Below are positions 52,155 through 63,232 of a DNA stretch of 64,000 nucleotides, one piece after another. Position 1 is the first letter of the stretch. Every line of letters starts with the position of its first letter. The stretch is from JAVBMP01 sp031552195 (GTDB lineage Bacteria; Desulfobacterota; Desulfovibrionia; Desulfovibrionales; Desulfovibrionaceae): the NCBI GenBank assembly GCA_031552195.1, contig JAVBMT010000003.1, positions 1 through 64,000 on the forward strand. Reading direction: 5' to 3'. The position numbers and the translations under genes are program-made. Under the pieces are notes generated by a model. It searched no databases. It saw only the letters and a list, made by a program, of their open reading frames with translations, and had not been told where the DNA came from.

Positions 52155-53141
52155 ATGCGCAATCCTTTCTTTCTTTTTTTATGCCTGCTCGCCGCCCTGT
52201 CAAGCTTTTCCGCAGGGGCGCCCTCCGTTTCCGCGCGGGAAACGGAACGTCCGGCCGCGCCGCTTGCGGATATTCCAGGCGAAGAAACCCCATCCGCTTC
52301 TTCCTCTACCCTTCCTGGCGGGCAAGATAAGTCAGGGCGTGCTGATTCCAGCCAGGTTACAACCGATTGGCGCGAACTTGCGCCCGGCCTGGAACTTTGC
52401 GAGGGCCGGTTCCATCCGTCCGGGGCGGGCGCGCGGGCCGGGCAGCCGGATTTCGTCATTTTGCGCGTCAACCCTGACCTGTTCACTTTCAGCCTGCATA
52501 TGGCCTCTGAGGGGCAAACTGCCTTGTCGCTTGAGGATTGGGCGAAAAAATACGGCCTGGTGGCCGCAGTGAACGCCAGCATGTATCTGCCGGACAATTT
52601 GACCAGCACCGGTTTCATGCGCGGCCCGGAACACGTGAACAACCCGCGCCTGCATGGAAGGTTCGGGGCCTTTTTCGTGGCCGGGCTGAAAGATAAGACC
52701 CTTGGCGGTAATTTGCCGGAGGCCGCGGTGCTGGACAAATTCGAGTTTGGGGAGAAACTTGGCGAGATTTTGGATAAATATGAAATAGTCGTGCAAAATT
52801 TTCGGGTTGTAAGCGCTGAAGGTGAAGTGCTCTGGCCGGATGGAGGGAAAAAGTCCGGCGTGGCCCTTATCGGCGGTGACAGCGCCGGGCGTGTGCTCTT
52901 CGTAGTCGGGCGGGCGCCCTTGAGCACAGCGGGATACGCTCGCCTTCTGCTTGGCCTGGATATAGGCCTGCGCGTGTTGATGTATGTTGAGGGCGGCTCG
53001 GAAGCCGGGCTTCTGGCGCGGGAAAAAGGCGGATACAGCGTCTGGCGGGGCAGCGGTTTCGGCCTGTTTCGCCTGGGCGGCAGTGCCGGGATTGTTTTGC
53101 CGAATATTATCGGCGTGCGGCCCAAGATTGCGGCTGAATAA
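52155..53141 (+). CDS. Secreted phosphodiester glycosidase-like protein (NAGPA/DUF2233)
   Basis: This 328-residue protein has an N-terminal signal peptide (hydrophobic FFLFLCLLAALSSF), a Pro/Ser-rich stretch, then a domain resembling the NAGPA/DUF2233 phosphodiester glycosidases: FVILRVNPDLFTFSLHMAS, GLVAAVNASMYLPDN and the closing YSVWRGSGFGLFRLGG. Members act on phosphodiester-linked sugars of the envelope or glycans, but the substrate here is unknown. ATG at 52155 lacks a clear ribosome binding site. MITE-like copy 2 begins 26 nt after its stop. Confidence 0.8.
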   Translation: MRNPFFLFLCLLAALSSFSAGAPSVSARETERPAAPLADIPGEETPSASSSTLPGGQDKSGRADSSQVTTDWRELAPGLELCEGRFHPSGAGARAGQPDFVILRVNPDLFTFSLHMASEGQTALSLEDWAKKYGLVAAVNASMYLPDNLTSTGFMRGPEHVNNPRLHGRFGAFFVAGLKDKTLGGNLPEAAVLDKFEFGEKLGEILDKYEIVVQNFRVVSAEGEVLWPDGGKKSGVALIGGDSAGRVLFVVGRAPLSTAGYARLLLGLDIGLRVLMYVEGGSEAGLLAREKGGYSVWRGSGFGLFRLGGSAGIVLPNIIGVRPKIAAE

Positions 53142-53167
53142 CCTTTTCATTTTTTTCGCTTCAGCCT

Positions 53168-53317
53168 AAGAGCCGTCTCTAAATAAATCTTTTGTTCAAA
53201 TACTGCGTCAATCGTCCTTTTTTTCTCCGGTCGAGTACCGTAAGAGTACACTTTCTTCGCAAAAAAGGCCGTTTTTCTTGTCTTTGGCGCAAAATCTTTT
53301 ATTTAGAAACAGCCCTT
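53168..53317 (+). repeat. MITE-like 150-bp foldback element, copy 2
   Basis: This copy matches 101-250 almost base for base in its interior (for example ACTGCGTCAATCGTCC and TCGAGTACCGTAAGAG), with most differences in the left terminal 20 bp and one single-base gap. Its left end AAGAGCCGTCTCTAAATAAA and right end (reverse complement AAGGGCTGTTTCTAAATAAA) are good inverted repeats. It lies between the glycosidase-like gene and ruvC. Confidence 0.85.
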
Positions 53318-53344
53318 GGGGCGCACGGAACGCATCAGAAAAAT

Positions 53345-53863
53345 TCAGGTATTCGTTCCGGCGCCCATCAGTTTTTTCATGCGCCTGGCGTTAAGGTGGC
53401 AGATGGCGCAAGCCAAGGCGTCGCCGGCGTCAACGGGCCATTCCGGCTTTACTCCAAGAATATGCCCGACCATAAAGCCGACCTGGCTTTTTTCCGCCCT
53501 CCCGTTTCCGGTCAGGGCTTTTTTCACCAAAGTGGGCTCATAGTCGAAAACCGGAACGGATTGCGCGGCGCAAGCCCCTACCGCTATGCCCCTGGCCTGG
53601 CCCAGTTTCAGGGCGCTCAGCACGTTTTTCTGCACGAACACGTTTTCAATGGCCGCCTCGTCAGGATTCAGCCTGCCCAGCACGGACCGCAAGCCGGTAA
53701 ACAATTCGCCCAGGCGTTCTGAAAATTCGCTTTTCTTCGGGCGCAGCACCCCGTAATCGACCAGCTTCAAAACGCCTGAGGCTTCACGCACCACCCCCCA
53801 CCCCATGTTTTGCGAACCCGGGTCTATGCCTATAATAGCGCGTTCCGATTTGTTTTCCGTCAT
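53345..53863 (-). CDS. ruvC: Holliday junction resolvase RuvC
   Basis: This 172-residue nuclease cuts Holliday junctions. The first catalytic Asp is in IGIDPGSQNMGWG, the Glu in AAIENVF, and the C-terminal acidic pair in DAGDALACAICH. ATG at 53863 gives the normal family length; an in-frame ATG at 53914 would add 17 unrelated residues. ruvA and ruvB are not adjacent. The gene lies between MITE-like copy 2 and repeat copy C. Confidence 0.94.
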   Translation of the reverse strand: MTENKSERAIIGIDPGSQNMGWGVVREASGVLKLVDYGVLRPKKSEFSERLGELFTGLRSVLGRLNPDEAAIENVFVQKNVLSALKLGQARGIAVGACAAQSVPVFDYEPTLVKKALTGNGRAEKSQVGFMVGHILGVKPEWPVDAGDALACAICHLNARRMKKLMGAGTNT

Positions 53864-53937
53864 AAATATTGGGTCCGGCGTTCCGTGTTTGTCTGAAGGT
53901 TGGGGTTTTGACATCAGAGCGGATTAACTTTGACTTT

Positions 53938-54075
53938 TTATCCATGCTTTTTGCGCGCCATGCCTGTTGGTTGCGAAAGGCATGCGGCATTAAAAGCTTT
54001 TTTAGATGCGCAAGGGTGAAGCCTTTTTGTAAAGGCGTGATCACTGCCGTTTGCGGGCGGCGCATGCGCGTTACA
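53938..54075 (+). repeat. Dispersed intergenic repeat, copy C
   Basis: This segment shares TTTTTGCGCGC, GTTGCGAAAGGCATGCGGCA, the GCGCAAGG...CCTTTTTG hairpin position and GCGCATGCGCGT with copy A. It lies just upstream of the ruvC start region on the opposite side from the MITE-like element. Confidence 0.65.
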
Positions 54076-54200
54076 GGCATTTGCAGCGTTATCTGGAAAC
54101 AGCCCCGGAGCGTTCCGGCCTTGCAAGGCTGTTTTTTTCAGCAGAACCGCATTTCATGCCGGAATATGGAATAACCGGTTCAGTGCCGCTTCAATATAGC

Positions 54201-54229
54201 GGGGCGGGCCTCGTTCGGAAGCCCGCCCC
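54201..54229 (-). terminator. Hairpin downstream of acs
   Basis: GGGGCGGGC and GCCCGCCCC form a perfect 9-bp stem with an 11-nt loop, 37 nt beyond the acs stop on the minus strand. The following minus-strand sequence (GCTATATTG) is not T-rich, so termination strength is uncertain. Confidence 0.55.
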
Positions 54230-54265
54230 ATTTGCCAGGCCTGGCGTTATTTGCCGCCGGCCGGT

Positions 54266-56344
<2,079 letters not shown>

Positions 56345-56895
56345 GAGACCTCCTGAGGCATTCTGGTTGTTTCCGGTTTCCCGGTTGTCAAAGAACGGTA
56401 AACATGGCTTGCGCCTTTTGCCGCAATTCAAAGCCGCGGCGGACTTGTGGATGCGCTTTACGCACAGCGGCCGCGAAACGGAACCCGGGAAAAGATCAGA
56501 GCCTGTTAATTTAAAACGGCCCGCGAAGACTCAGGCGGCACGACATATAAAACGGCGCTCCGCAAACCACCCGGTTTGCGGGGCGTTTTGAAAAACCGGC
56601 TGAGATAATTTTCCCGGCAGAACCCCTGTTTCGGCTTTGCCGTAGGTTTACAATACATAACAGACGCCCGGATTTCAATAGCCGGACGCTGCTGATGTGA
56701 AATTTTATATGAAAAATAAGGAGAAAGGATTTTTTCTCAGGGCGCCGCGCTGCTTTCGGGAATAAAATTTTCGCTATTTATCCGGCTGGTTGGAGCAATG
56801 CGCCCGGTTCGCTTCAACAGCGCCGGAAAATTTTTCGTTTCGCCATGCGCGCGCGCCGGCCATCCGCAGGGGTTAAGCAGGCTGAGTTAAAAAAA
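56345..56895 (-). other. Intergenic region between lysE-type gene and acs
   Basis: These 551 bp hold no supported gene; an 18-codon ORF at 56709-56765 has no further support. A TTGACA on the minus strand (56386-56391), beside the dyad CCGGTTTCCCGG, is a candidate acs promoter element with no good -10. A hairpin at 56549-56589 (AAAACG...CGCAAACC / GGTTTGCG...CGTTTT) may terminate the lysE-type transcript. Confidence 0.45.
56549..56589 (-). terminator. Hairpin between lysE-type gene and acs
   Basis: CCGCAAACC pairs with GGTTTGCGG around ACCC, extended by AAAACG / CGTTTT across a small asymmetric internal loop. Read on the minus strand it ends GTTTTATATG. It lies about 300 nt beyond the lysE-type stop. 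Confidence 0.5.
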
Positions 56896-57567
56896 TCAGA
56901 TAAACAGCAGGGTGATAGAAAGGACGATAAATACGGCAAACACGTAATTGCAGCGTCTGATGCCGTCTGAATTGAGCAGGCGGCTCATCATGCTTCCCCC
57001 GCCCGCCCAGACCAGGGAAGAAAAGGCTCCGAGCACAATATAGACGGCGCTCATTACGCCCAGGCGCAGGGCGTAAAATTCGTCGGTTCCGGCGAAAAGG
57101 CTGACGCCGCTCAGGCTGGTTATCCAGGCCTTCGGGTTGCTGAACTGGAACAGCAGGCTCTGGGCAAAGGTCATGGGTTGCAGCCCCGTCTTCCCGCCGG
57201 CGCCTCCTCCTTTCGCCCGCCCGCCGTCCGCCGCCGGAGCTCCGTTCGTTCCTGGTTTGCTTTTTTTACTCCGCCAGAGGTGTTCGAGGTCGGCTATCTT
57301 CCAGGCCAGCCAGAGCATGTAAACAGACCCGGCATATTTAAGTATCTCGTTTATCACGGGGTAAGCCGCGAAGACTTGCTTCAGGCCGAGTCCGCAGAGC
57401 AGCAGCATGGCGGCGCCGCCGAAAGTCACAGCAAGCATGTGGGGAATAGTGGCCCTGAAGCCGCGGGTCATGCTTACCGCCATCAGGGCGGCGTTGTTCG
57501 GGCCGGGGGTTATGAACATGGAAAGGCAGAACAGAAACAAGGGCGGCAAAAATGAGCTGTAATTCAT
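56896..57567 (-). CDS. LysE/RhtB-type amino acid exporter
   Basis: This 223-residue membrane protein has about six hydrophobic segments and the family start SMFITPGPNNAALMAVS. The LysE/RhtB family exports amino acids or homoserine lactone-like metabolites; the substrate is open. The central cytoplasmic loop is longer than usual and Gly/Ala/Lys-rich (about residues 99-128). FQFSNPKAWITSLSG is the typical fourth-segment motif. It appears to be a single-gene unit. Confidence 0.88.
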   Translation of the reverse strand: MNYSSFLPPLFLFCLSMFITPGPNNAALMAVSMTRGFRATIPHMLAVTFGGAAMLLLCGLGLKQVFAAYPVINEILKYAGSVYMLWLAWKIADLEHLWRSKKSKPGTNGAPAADGGRAKGGGAGGKTGLQPMTFAQSLLFQFSNPKAWITSLSGVSLFAGTDEFYALRLGVMSAVYIVLGAFSSLVWAGGGSMMSRLLNSDGIRRCNYVFAVFIVLSITLLFI

Positions 57568-57604
57568 AACAATGAATTATCCATGTTTGTAACGGTTAGA
57601 ACAG

Positions 57605-57645
57605 GCCGGAGCAACTTGGCCTTGAAAAAGGTTGTTCGCTCCGGC
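57605..57645. repeat. Short palindrome, CCTTGAAAAAGG core
   Basis: GCCGGAGC and GCTCCGGC ends enclose AAC...GTT arms around CCTTGAAAAAGG. It belongs to the short palindrome family and lies between the holA stop and the lysE-type start, both on the minus strand. Confidence 0.6.
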
Positions 57646-57796
57646 GGCGCCCGCGAACGAAAAGCTCACCGGCTCCGCGCGAATCCGTTACGGTTAAAAA
57701 ATACAATGAAGTAACGGCATGTCCGTTTTCCAGCAGGCAAGGGCAATGGCGCGCAAGCCGACATGCCGGGGAAGCGATGCGGAAAGGTTAATGGGT

Positions 57797-58825
57797 TCAA
57801 GCCCGCCTGAACAGCGTGAACAGTTCGGCCAGCAGCTTTTCCTGGGCCTGTTCCGGGCTTCTTTCTCCGCTTTTAATGCCTTTTTCCGCCGCCAGGGCCA
57901 AATCCCAGATCCTGGCCAGGCCAGGAAAGCCAAGGGTTTTCGCCATCCCGGATTTGGCGGATGCCGCCCCCTGCGTAAGAAAAACGTCTTCACCAGCCAG
58001 AATTTGCCACATTAGTCTGGCTTCACGCAGCAACATGCTGAGAAAATAAAAAATTCCGCTTTCGCCCTCGCTGGAGTCTTTCATGGCCTTGGCCCAGACC
58101 TGTTCAGGATTATGCCCGCTTTGCAGGGCGCGCAGAAATGCGAAAATATCCAGGTCGCGCCTGTCGTTCACAAGCGCGGCCTGTTCCGGAGCCAGCGGCT
58201 TTCCCGGCGGAACGGCCAGGTAAAGTTTTTCCAGTTCCATACGTATGGCCGTGGCGTCTGAGGGCAGAACCGCGCAAACGGCTTCAAAGGCTCCGGGCGC
58301 GAAGTCAAGGCCGAGGGCGTCAGCCTCCTTGCGCGCGAAAAGTTGTTTACCTTTGGCGTCCAGGGGGGGGAAGGACTGGATCCATTTCCTTTTTTCAGCA
58401 AATTCCCAGCACTGCAATTTGAGGATATGCGCGGGAATTTTAGCCTTGCCACGCTCAAAATCCACTTCCAGGCAAAACATCGGCCAAGCCGTTTCATTAG
58501 GGCTTCCCAAGGCCAGGGAGAGTTTTTTCCAGATGTCGGCGGTCAGGTTGTGGGCGTTGCGCACCACCAGGGCTTTAGGAGAAGCGAAAAGGCCCTGCAG
58601 GGTGAGTTCTTCCCAGAATTTATCCGGCAGTTCCTCGTCTCCCCAAAAAGTCAGGCTTTCCCAGCCCTTTTGCGGCGCGCCGCCCAAAAGGCCGCCCGAA
58701 GCCCGGGCTTTGGGCGGATATTGTTTCAGCAGCGCGGCTATATGGCTTTTTAAAAGCGTGGAATCAGGCCCGACGCAAAAGAAAAAGCCGGGGCGCTCCG
58801 GATATGTTGCCGCAAGTTCCGCCAT
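57797..58825 (-). CDS. holA: DNA polymerase III delta subunit
   Basis: This 342-residue protein fits the clamp-loader delta subunit: N-terminal AAA+-like domain without a P-loop (GFFFCVGPDSTLLKSHI), the LFASPKALVVRNAHNL strand region, and a helical C-terminal collar (LDIFAFLRALQSGHNPEQ). Sequence conservation of HolA is low, but the order leuS-lptE-holA is common in Gram-negative genomes and supports the call. It starts at ATG 58825, 27 nt after lptE. Confidence 0.88.
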   Translation of the reverse strand: MAELAATYPERPGFFFCVGPDSTLLKSHIAALLKQYPPKARASGGLLGGAPQKGWESLTFWGDEELPDKFWEELTLQGLFASPKALVVRNAHNLTADIWKKLSLALGSPNETAWPMFCLEVDFERGKAKIPAHILKLQCWEFAEKRKWIQSFPPLDAKGKQLFARKEADALGLDFAPGAFEAVCAVLPSDATAIRMELEKLYLAVPPGKPLAPEQAALVNDRRDLDIFAFLRALQSGHNPEQVWAKAMKDSSEGESGIFYFLSMLLREARLMWQILAGEDVFLTQGAASAKSGMAKTLGFPGLARIWDLALAAEKGIKSGERSPEQAQEKLLAELFTLFRRA

Positions 58826-58852
58826 TACTTAAATTCCGGGTTTTAAGCCGGC

Positions 58853-59380
58853 CTAAAAGCGCATGCGCATGTTGGCCGTTATGCGGCGGATTATCTCCGC
58901 GCTCAGTTCCTGCGCCGCTTTTTTTTCGTCAAGGGCGTCGTAAGAGTCGCTGTAAGACACCGGGCCGGAGCGCCAGATGATGTCGTTCGTCCGCCCGTCA
59001 TAGAGAACGGCGCTTATGGTCATGCTGCCGGTAAAGATAAGGGTGCGCTCCTTCACGTCGCGCACCTGGCTGTACATGGTGTAAGATTCCACCTTCAGGC
59101 TTATCTCATTGTCCGCCTGCCCGCTGTCAACCCAGCGGGCCAGGTTGCGTGAGGAAACCTCGTCGCGCAGGGCGCTGCGCACGATATACCCCATCCATGG
59201 ATACAGAGTGGGCTGGTCAACGCTTTTCACCTTGAGAGTACGGCTGGTGTCGCCCATAACGCTGGGCATGGAGCCGGCCATCTGATAGCCGCAACCGCCG
59301 AGGCTTGCAGCGGCCAGCAAAAGGAACAGCAGGGCGGGCAGGGCCTTTCGCCTGCAAGTAATTTTATTTTGCGACCACAT
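58853..59380 (-). CDS. lptE: LPS-assembly lipoprotein LptE
   Basis: This 175-residue lipoprotein has a signal peptide ending in the lipobox Leu-Gly-Gly-Cys (Cys30) followed by GYQMAGS, the typical LptE start. It plugs LptD at the outer membrane for LPS insertion. The remaining sequence has the alternating strands and the C-terminal helix (KKAAQELSAEIIRRITANM) of the family. It overlaps the leuS 3' end by 17 nt, so translation is probably coupled. Confidence 0.9.
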   Translation of the reverse strand: MWSQNKITCRRKALPALLFLLLAAASLGGCGYQMAGSMPSVMGDTSRTLKVKSVDQPTLYPWMGYIVRSALRDEVSSRNLARWVDSGQADNEISLKVESYTMYSQVRDVKERTLIFTGSMTISAVLYDGRTNDIIWRSGPVSYSDSYDALDEKKAAQELSAEIIRRITANMRMRF

Positions 59381-61871
59381 TGACCAGTTTCCCCGGCACC
59401 AGCAGTACCTTTTGAATGTTCAGGCCTTCCAGATGCTTGGCCACAGACGGATCGGCCAGGGCCGCCGCCTTCACGCTTTCTTCGTCCGCTGCGGCGGCGA
59501 CTTCAAGCTTGCCGCGCAATTTGCCGTTAACCTGCACCACAATGGTGATGACGTCGCGGCGCAGGGCTTCAGGGTCGTAAGCCGGCCACGGTTTTTGCCC
59601 GAGCCGCCCGGAAAAGCCCATAAGCTCCCACATTTCTTCACAGAGGTGCGGCGTGATCGGGGCCAGCAGGGTAAGCACGGTGGCAACCGCCGAGCCGAGC
59701 ACTTTCCGCCCTCCGTCCGCATCGGCCAGAAGTTCGTCTTTAACCAGGTAAAGATGGTTCACAAGTTCCATAACCGAAGCTATGGCCGTGTTGAACTGAA
59801 AGCGGGCCGCGATGTCGTCGCCGGTTTTTTTGACCGTGCCGTGCTCTTTCAGGCGGGTTTCCCTGGCTGCCGGGCTTTTCGCGTCGTCCGGACCGGAAGA
59901 GCAGGCTTCACGCACGGCCTCTGGCGGCAGCGCTCCTATAAGGTCTTCGCAAAGACGCCACACCCGGTTGACGAAACGGCTGGAGCCTTCGATGCCGGAA
60001 TCCGTCCAGTCGAAGTCGCGTTCCGGCGGCGCGGCGAAAAGGCAGAACAGGCGAACTGTGTCCGCCCCGTACCTGGCGATCATCGAGGTCGGGTCAACCA
60101 CATTTCCCTTGGATTTGGACATTTTGGACCCGTCCATAAGCACCATGCCCTGGGTGAGCAGGTGGTCGAACGGTTCTTCAATCGTCAAAAAACCGCAATC
60201 GCGCAGGGCCTTGGTGAAAAAGCGCGAATAAAGCAGGTGCAGAATGGCGTGTTCAACGCCTCCGATATATTGGTCGACCGGCAGCCAGTAGGCGGAATCT
60301 TCCGCGTTGAAGGGCGTTTCGCCGGCGTCTTGGGCCGTCATGCTGGCGTAGCGGGCGAAGTACCATGAAGACTCCACAAAGGTGTCCATGGTGTCTGTTT
60401 CGCGCCGGGCTTCGCCGCCGCATTTCGGGCAGGGGCATCTGTAGAACTCCGGATTGTCCGGCAGGGGCGAGCGCCCGTCAGGGTGCGTCTGTATTTCCAG
60501 GGGCAGGCGCACCGGCAGGTTTTCTTCCTTCTCTGGGACCATGCCGCATTTTTCGCAGTAAATTACGGGAATAGGCGCGCCCCAGTAGCGCTGGCGCGAA
60601 ATGTTCCAGTCGCGCAGCCGCCAGTTGACCGTGCGCTTGCCGAGGCCGCGCGCCTGAAGGCTGTCGGCTATGCGACCCTTGGCGGTTTCGTTGTCCAGCC
60701 CGTTGAATTCTCCCGAGTTCACCAGGGTTCCCTGCTCGACGAAGGCCTCTTGCAGGGCGGCTTTTTCATCCATATCCGGGCCCTTGATGACCAGCCGGAC
60801 CGGCAGTTCGTATTTGGCGGCGAATTCGAAATCGCGCTGGTCGTGCGCGGGAACGCCCATTACCGCGCCGGTGCCGTATCCGGCCACCACGAAGTTGGCC
60901 ACCCAGACCGGAATTTCTTCTCCAGTGAAGGGGTTCTTGCAGTAGCTGCCGGTGAATACGCCTTCTTTTTCCAGGCTGCCGTCCATCAGCGCATTCTTGT
61001 CCAGGCCGCGCAGCTTTTCCGCGAAGGCGCGCACCGCGCCGGCCTGTTCCTTGCCTTTTATCAAGGTTTCCAGCAAGGGGTGCTCCGCCGATACGCTCAT
61101 GAAGCTGACGCCGAAAACCGTATCCGGGCGGGTGGAAAACACCGCGATGCCTTCTTCGCTTCCCGGAAGCGGAAAAACGATTTCCGCGCCCACGGATTTG
61201 CCTATCCAGTTATTTTGCATGCTGATGACGCGATCCGGCCAGCCGTTTTCCAGCTTGCCCAGGTCAGCCAGCAGTTCTTCAGCGTATTCCGTTATACGCA
61301 CGAACCACTGGGTAAGCTCTTTTTGCTCCACGGCGGAGTCGCAACGCCAGCATTGGCCGTCTATGACCTGTTCGTTGGCCAGAACGGTATTGCATTCCGG
61401 GCACCAGTTCTGCGGCGCTTTTTTGCGGTAAACCAGCCCTTTTTCCAGGAAACGCAGGAAAAAAAGTTGTTCCCAGCGGTAATATTCCGGCGTGCAGGTG
61501 GCCAGCTCGCGCCGCCAGTCGTAAGAGTAGCCGAGGCGTTGCAGTTGCGCGCGCATGTTGTCTATGTTGGAAAAGGTCCATTTGGCCGGGTGGGTGCCGT
61601 TTTTTATGGCGGCGTTTTCCGCCGGCAGGCCGAAGGCGTCCCAGCCCATGGGGTGCAGCACGTTGTAGCCCTGCATGCGCTTGAACCGGGCCACCACGTC
61701 GCCTATCGAATAGTTGCGCACGTGGCCCATATGGATGTTGCCCGAAGGGTAGGGGAACATTTCAAGGCAATAATACTTGGGCTTGCCGGCAACTTTCTCG
61801 CAGTTGAAGGCCCCTTCCTTTTCCCATATTTCCTGCCATTTCAGTTCAATACGCTGCGGATCATATTTCAT
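59364..61871 (-). CDS. leuS: Leucyl-tRNA synthetase
   Basis: This 835-residue class I synthetase charges tRNA-Leu. It shows the HIGH-type motif PSGNIHMGHVRN, the KMSKS-type motif KMSKSKGN, two zinc-site clusters (CPECN...CWRCD and CEKCG...CPKCG), a CP1 editing domain, and the bacterial C-terminal domain. Length is slightly under the E. coli enzyme, within the family range. It is the first gene of leuS-lptE-holA, 48 nt after serS. Confidence 0.97.
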   Translation of the reverse strand: MKYDPQRIELKWQEIWEKEGAFNCEKVAGKPKYYCLEMFPYPSGNIHMGHVRNYSIGDVVARFKRMQGYNVLHPMGWDAFGLPAENAAIKNGTHPAKWTFSNIDNMRAQLQRLGYSYDWRRELATCTPEYYRWEQLFFLRFLEKGLVYRKKAPQNWCPECNTVLANEQVIDGQCWRCDSAVEQKELTQWFVRITEYAEELLADLGKLENGWPDRVISMQNNWIGKSVGAEIVFPLPGSEEGIAVFSTRPDTVFGVSFMSVSAEHPLLETLIKGKEQAGAVRAFAEKLRGLDKNALMDGSLEKEGVFTGSYCKNPFTGEEIPVWVANFVVAGYGTGAVMGVPAHDQRDFEFAAKYELPVRLVIKGPDMDEKAALQEAFVEQGTLVNSGEFNGLDNETAKGRIADSLQARGLGKRTVNWRLRDWNISRQRYWGAPIPVIYCEKCGMVPEKEENLPVRLPLEIQTHPDGRSPLPDNPEFYRCPCPKCGGEARRETDTMDTFVESSWYFARYASMTAQDAGETPFNAEDSAYWLPVDQYIGGVEHAILHLLYSRFFTKALRDCGFLTIEEPFDHLLTQGMVLMDGSKMSKSKGNVVDPTSMIARYGADTVRLFCLFAAPPERDFDWTDSGIEGSSRFVNRVWRLCEDLIGALPPEAVREACSSGPDDAKSPAARETRLKEHGTVKKTGDDIAARFQFNTAIASVMELVNHLYLVKDELLADADGGRKVLGSAVATVLTLLAPITPHLCEEMWELMGFSGRLGQKPWPAYDPEALRRDVITIVVQVNGKLRGKLEVAAAADEESVKAAALADPSVAKHLEGLNIQKVLLVPGKLVNVVAK

Positions 61872-61919
61872 GCGCTTTTCTCTTTGCGTTTCATTTTGCT
61901 TTACGGCCGCCGGGGCGGC

Positions 61920-63218
61920 CTATTTCGGCTCGATAATTTCAAGTCCGCCCAGATAGGGGCGCAGGGCCGCGGGCAGGACTATGCTGCCGTCTTTCCTCTG
62001 CCCGTTTTCCAGAATGGCTACCATGGTGCGCCCTGTGGGCAGGCCCGAGCCGTTCAGGGTGTGCGCATACTCCAGCTTGCCCGCCGCGTTGCGAAAGCGC
62101 AAATTGGCGCGGCGGGCCTGAAAGTCGCCGCAGTTCGAGCAGGAGGAAATTTCCCGGTAGGTGTTCTGCCCCGGCAGCCAGACTTCAATATCGTAAGTCT
62201 TGCAGGAAGAGAAGCCCATATCGCCGGTGCAAAGCGTGATCACGCGGTAGGGAAGTTCGAGCTTACGCAGCAGGGCTTCGGCGTGCGAGCGCATTTTTTC
62301 CAGTTCGTCAAAAGAAGAATCCGGGTGGGCGATGCGCACCATCTCCACCTTGCCGAACTGATGCTGGCGGATCAGACCTTTGGTGTCCTTGCCGTAGCTT
62401 CCGGCTTCGGAACGGAAGCAGCTGGTGTGGGCGGCGTAAGCCAGGGGAAGGCTTTTTTCATCGAGAATTTCATCGGCGTGCAGATTCGTCAGCGGCACTT
62501 CGGCTGTGGGAATAAGGAAATATTCCCAGTTTTGCAGCTTGAAAAGGTCTTCCTCGAACTTGGGCAGGTTGCCGGTGCCCGTCATACTCTTGCGGTTTAC
62601 GATGACCGGGGGGATAATTTCGGCGTAGCCGTGCTCGCCGGTTTGCACGTCAAGGAAAAAGTTGGCTATGGCTCGCTCCAGGCGTGCGGCCCAGCGCCAC
62701 AAGACAGTGAAGCGGCTGCCGGCGAGCTTGGCCCCGCGCTCAAAGTCCAGCCCGGCGCAAAGCCCCGGGGGGGTGTTCGGGTCAACCCCGGCCAGTTCCC
62801 AATGTTCCTTAGGCTTAAAGTCAAAGGCGGGCGGGGTTCCCCAGCGTGCAACCTCCGGGTTGTCTTTTTCGTCTTTGCCGACCGGAACGCTGCTGTGCGG
62901 AATATTCGGAATATTGAGCATCCAGCTGTTCTGGGCTTCCTGCACGGCGGCGGTTTCCGCGTCCAGCGCCTTTATGCGCTCGCCCAGCGCCGCGGTTTGC
63001 GTTATCAGCGCGGAGGCGTCAGCCCCGGCTTTTTTCAGCGCGGCCACTTCGGCCGATGCTTTATTGCGTTCAGCCTTCAGGTTTTCCACTTCCGAGAGCA
63101 GGGCGCGCCGCTTCGCGTCAAGGTCTGTGAATTCGTCCATGCTCAGGCCTGAATTGCGGTTTTTTAAAGATTCAGCGACAAGTTCCGGGTTTTTTTGCAA
63201 TAATTTTAGGTCAAGCAT
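61920..63218 (-). CDS. serS: Seryl-tRNA synthetase
   Basis: This 432-residue class II synthetase has the N-terminal coiled-coil arm that binds the long variable arm of tRNA-Ser (about residues 30-100), motif 2 (CFRSEAGSYGKDTKGLIRQHQ) in shortened form FRSEAGSYGKDTKGL, and motif 3 (LNGSGLPTGRTMVAILEN). GGGAG lies 8 nt before ATG 63218. It lies only 14 nt after tyrS. Confidence 0.97.
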   Translation of the reverse strand: MLDLKLLQKNPELVAESLKNRNSGLSMDEFTDLDAKRRALLSEVENLKAERNKASAEVAALKKAGADASALITQTAALGERIKALDAETAAVQEAQNSWMLNIPNIPHSSVPVGKDEKDNPEVARWGTPPAFDFKPKEHWELAGVDPNTPPGLCAGLDFERGAKLAGSRFTVLWRWAARLERAIANFFLDVQTGEHGYAEIIPPVIVNRKSMTGTGNLPKFEEDLFKLQNWEYFLIPTAEVPLTNLHADEILDEKSLPLAYAAHTSCFRSEAGSYGKDTKGLIRQHQFGKVEMVRIAHPDSSFDELEKMRSHAEALLRKLELPYRVITLCTGDMGFSSCKTYDIEVWLPGQNTYREISSCSNCGDFQARRANLRFRNAAGKLEYAHTLNGSGLPTGRTMVAILENGQRKDGSIVLPAALRPYLGGLEIIEPK

Positions 63219-63232
63219 GGCGTTTCTCCCGA

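Noticed and set aside
60483..63152. An 889-codon plus-strand open frame
   Set aside because: It is antisense to leuS and serS, whose family motifs are complete; the translation is low-complexity and resembles no family. High G+C genes often leave such long antisense frames.
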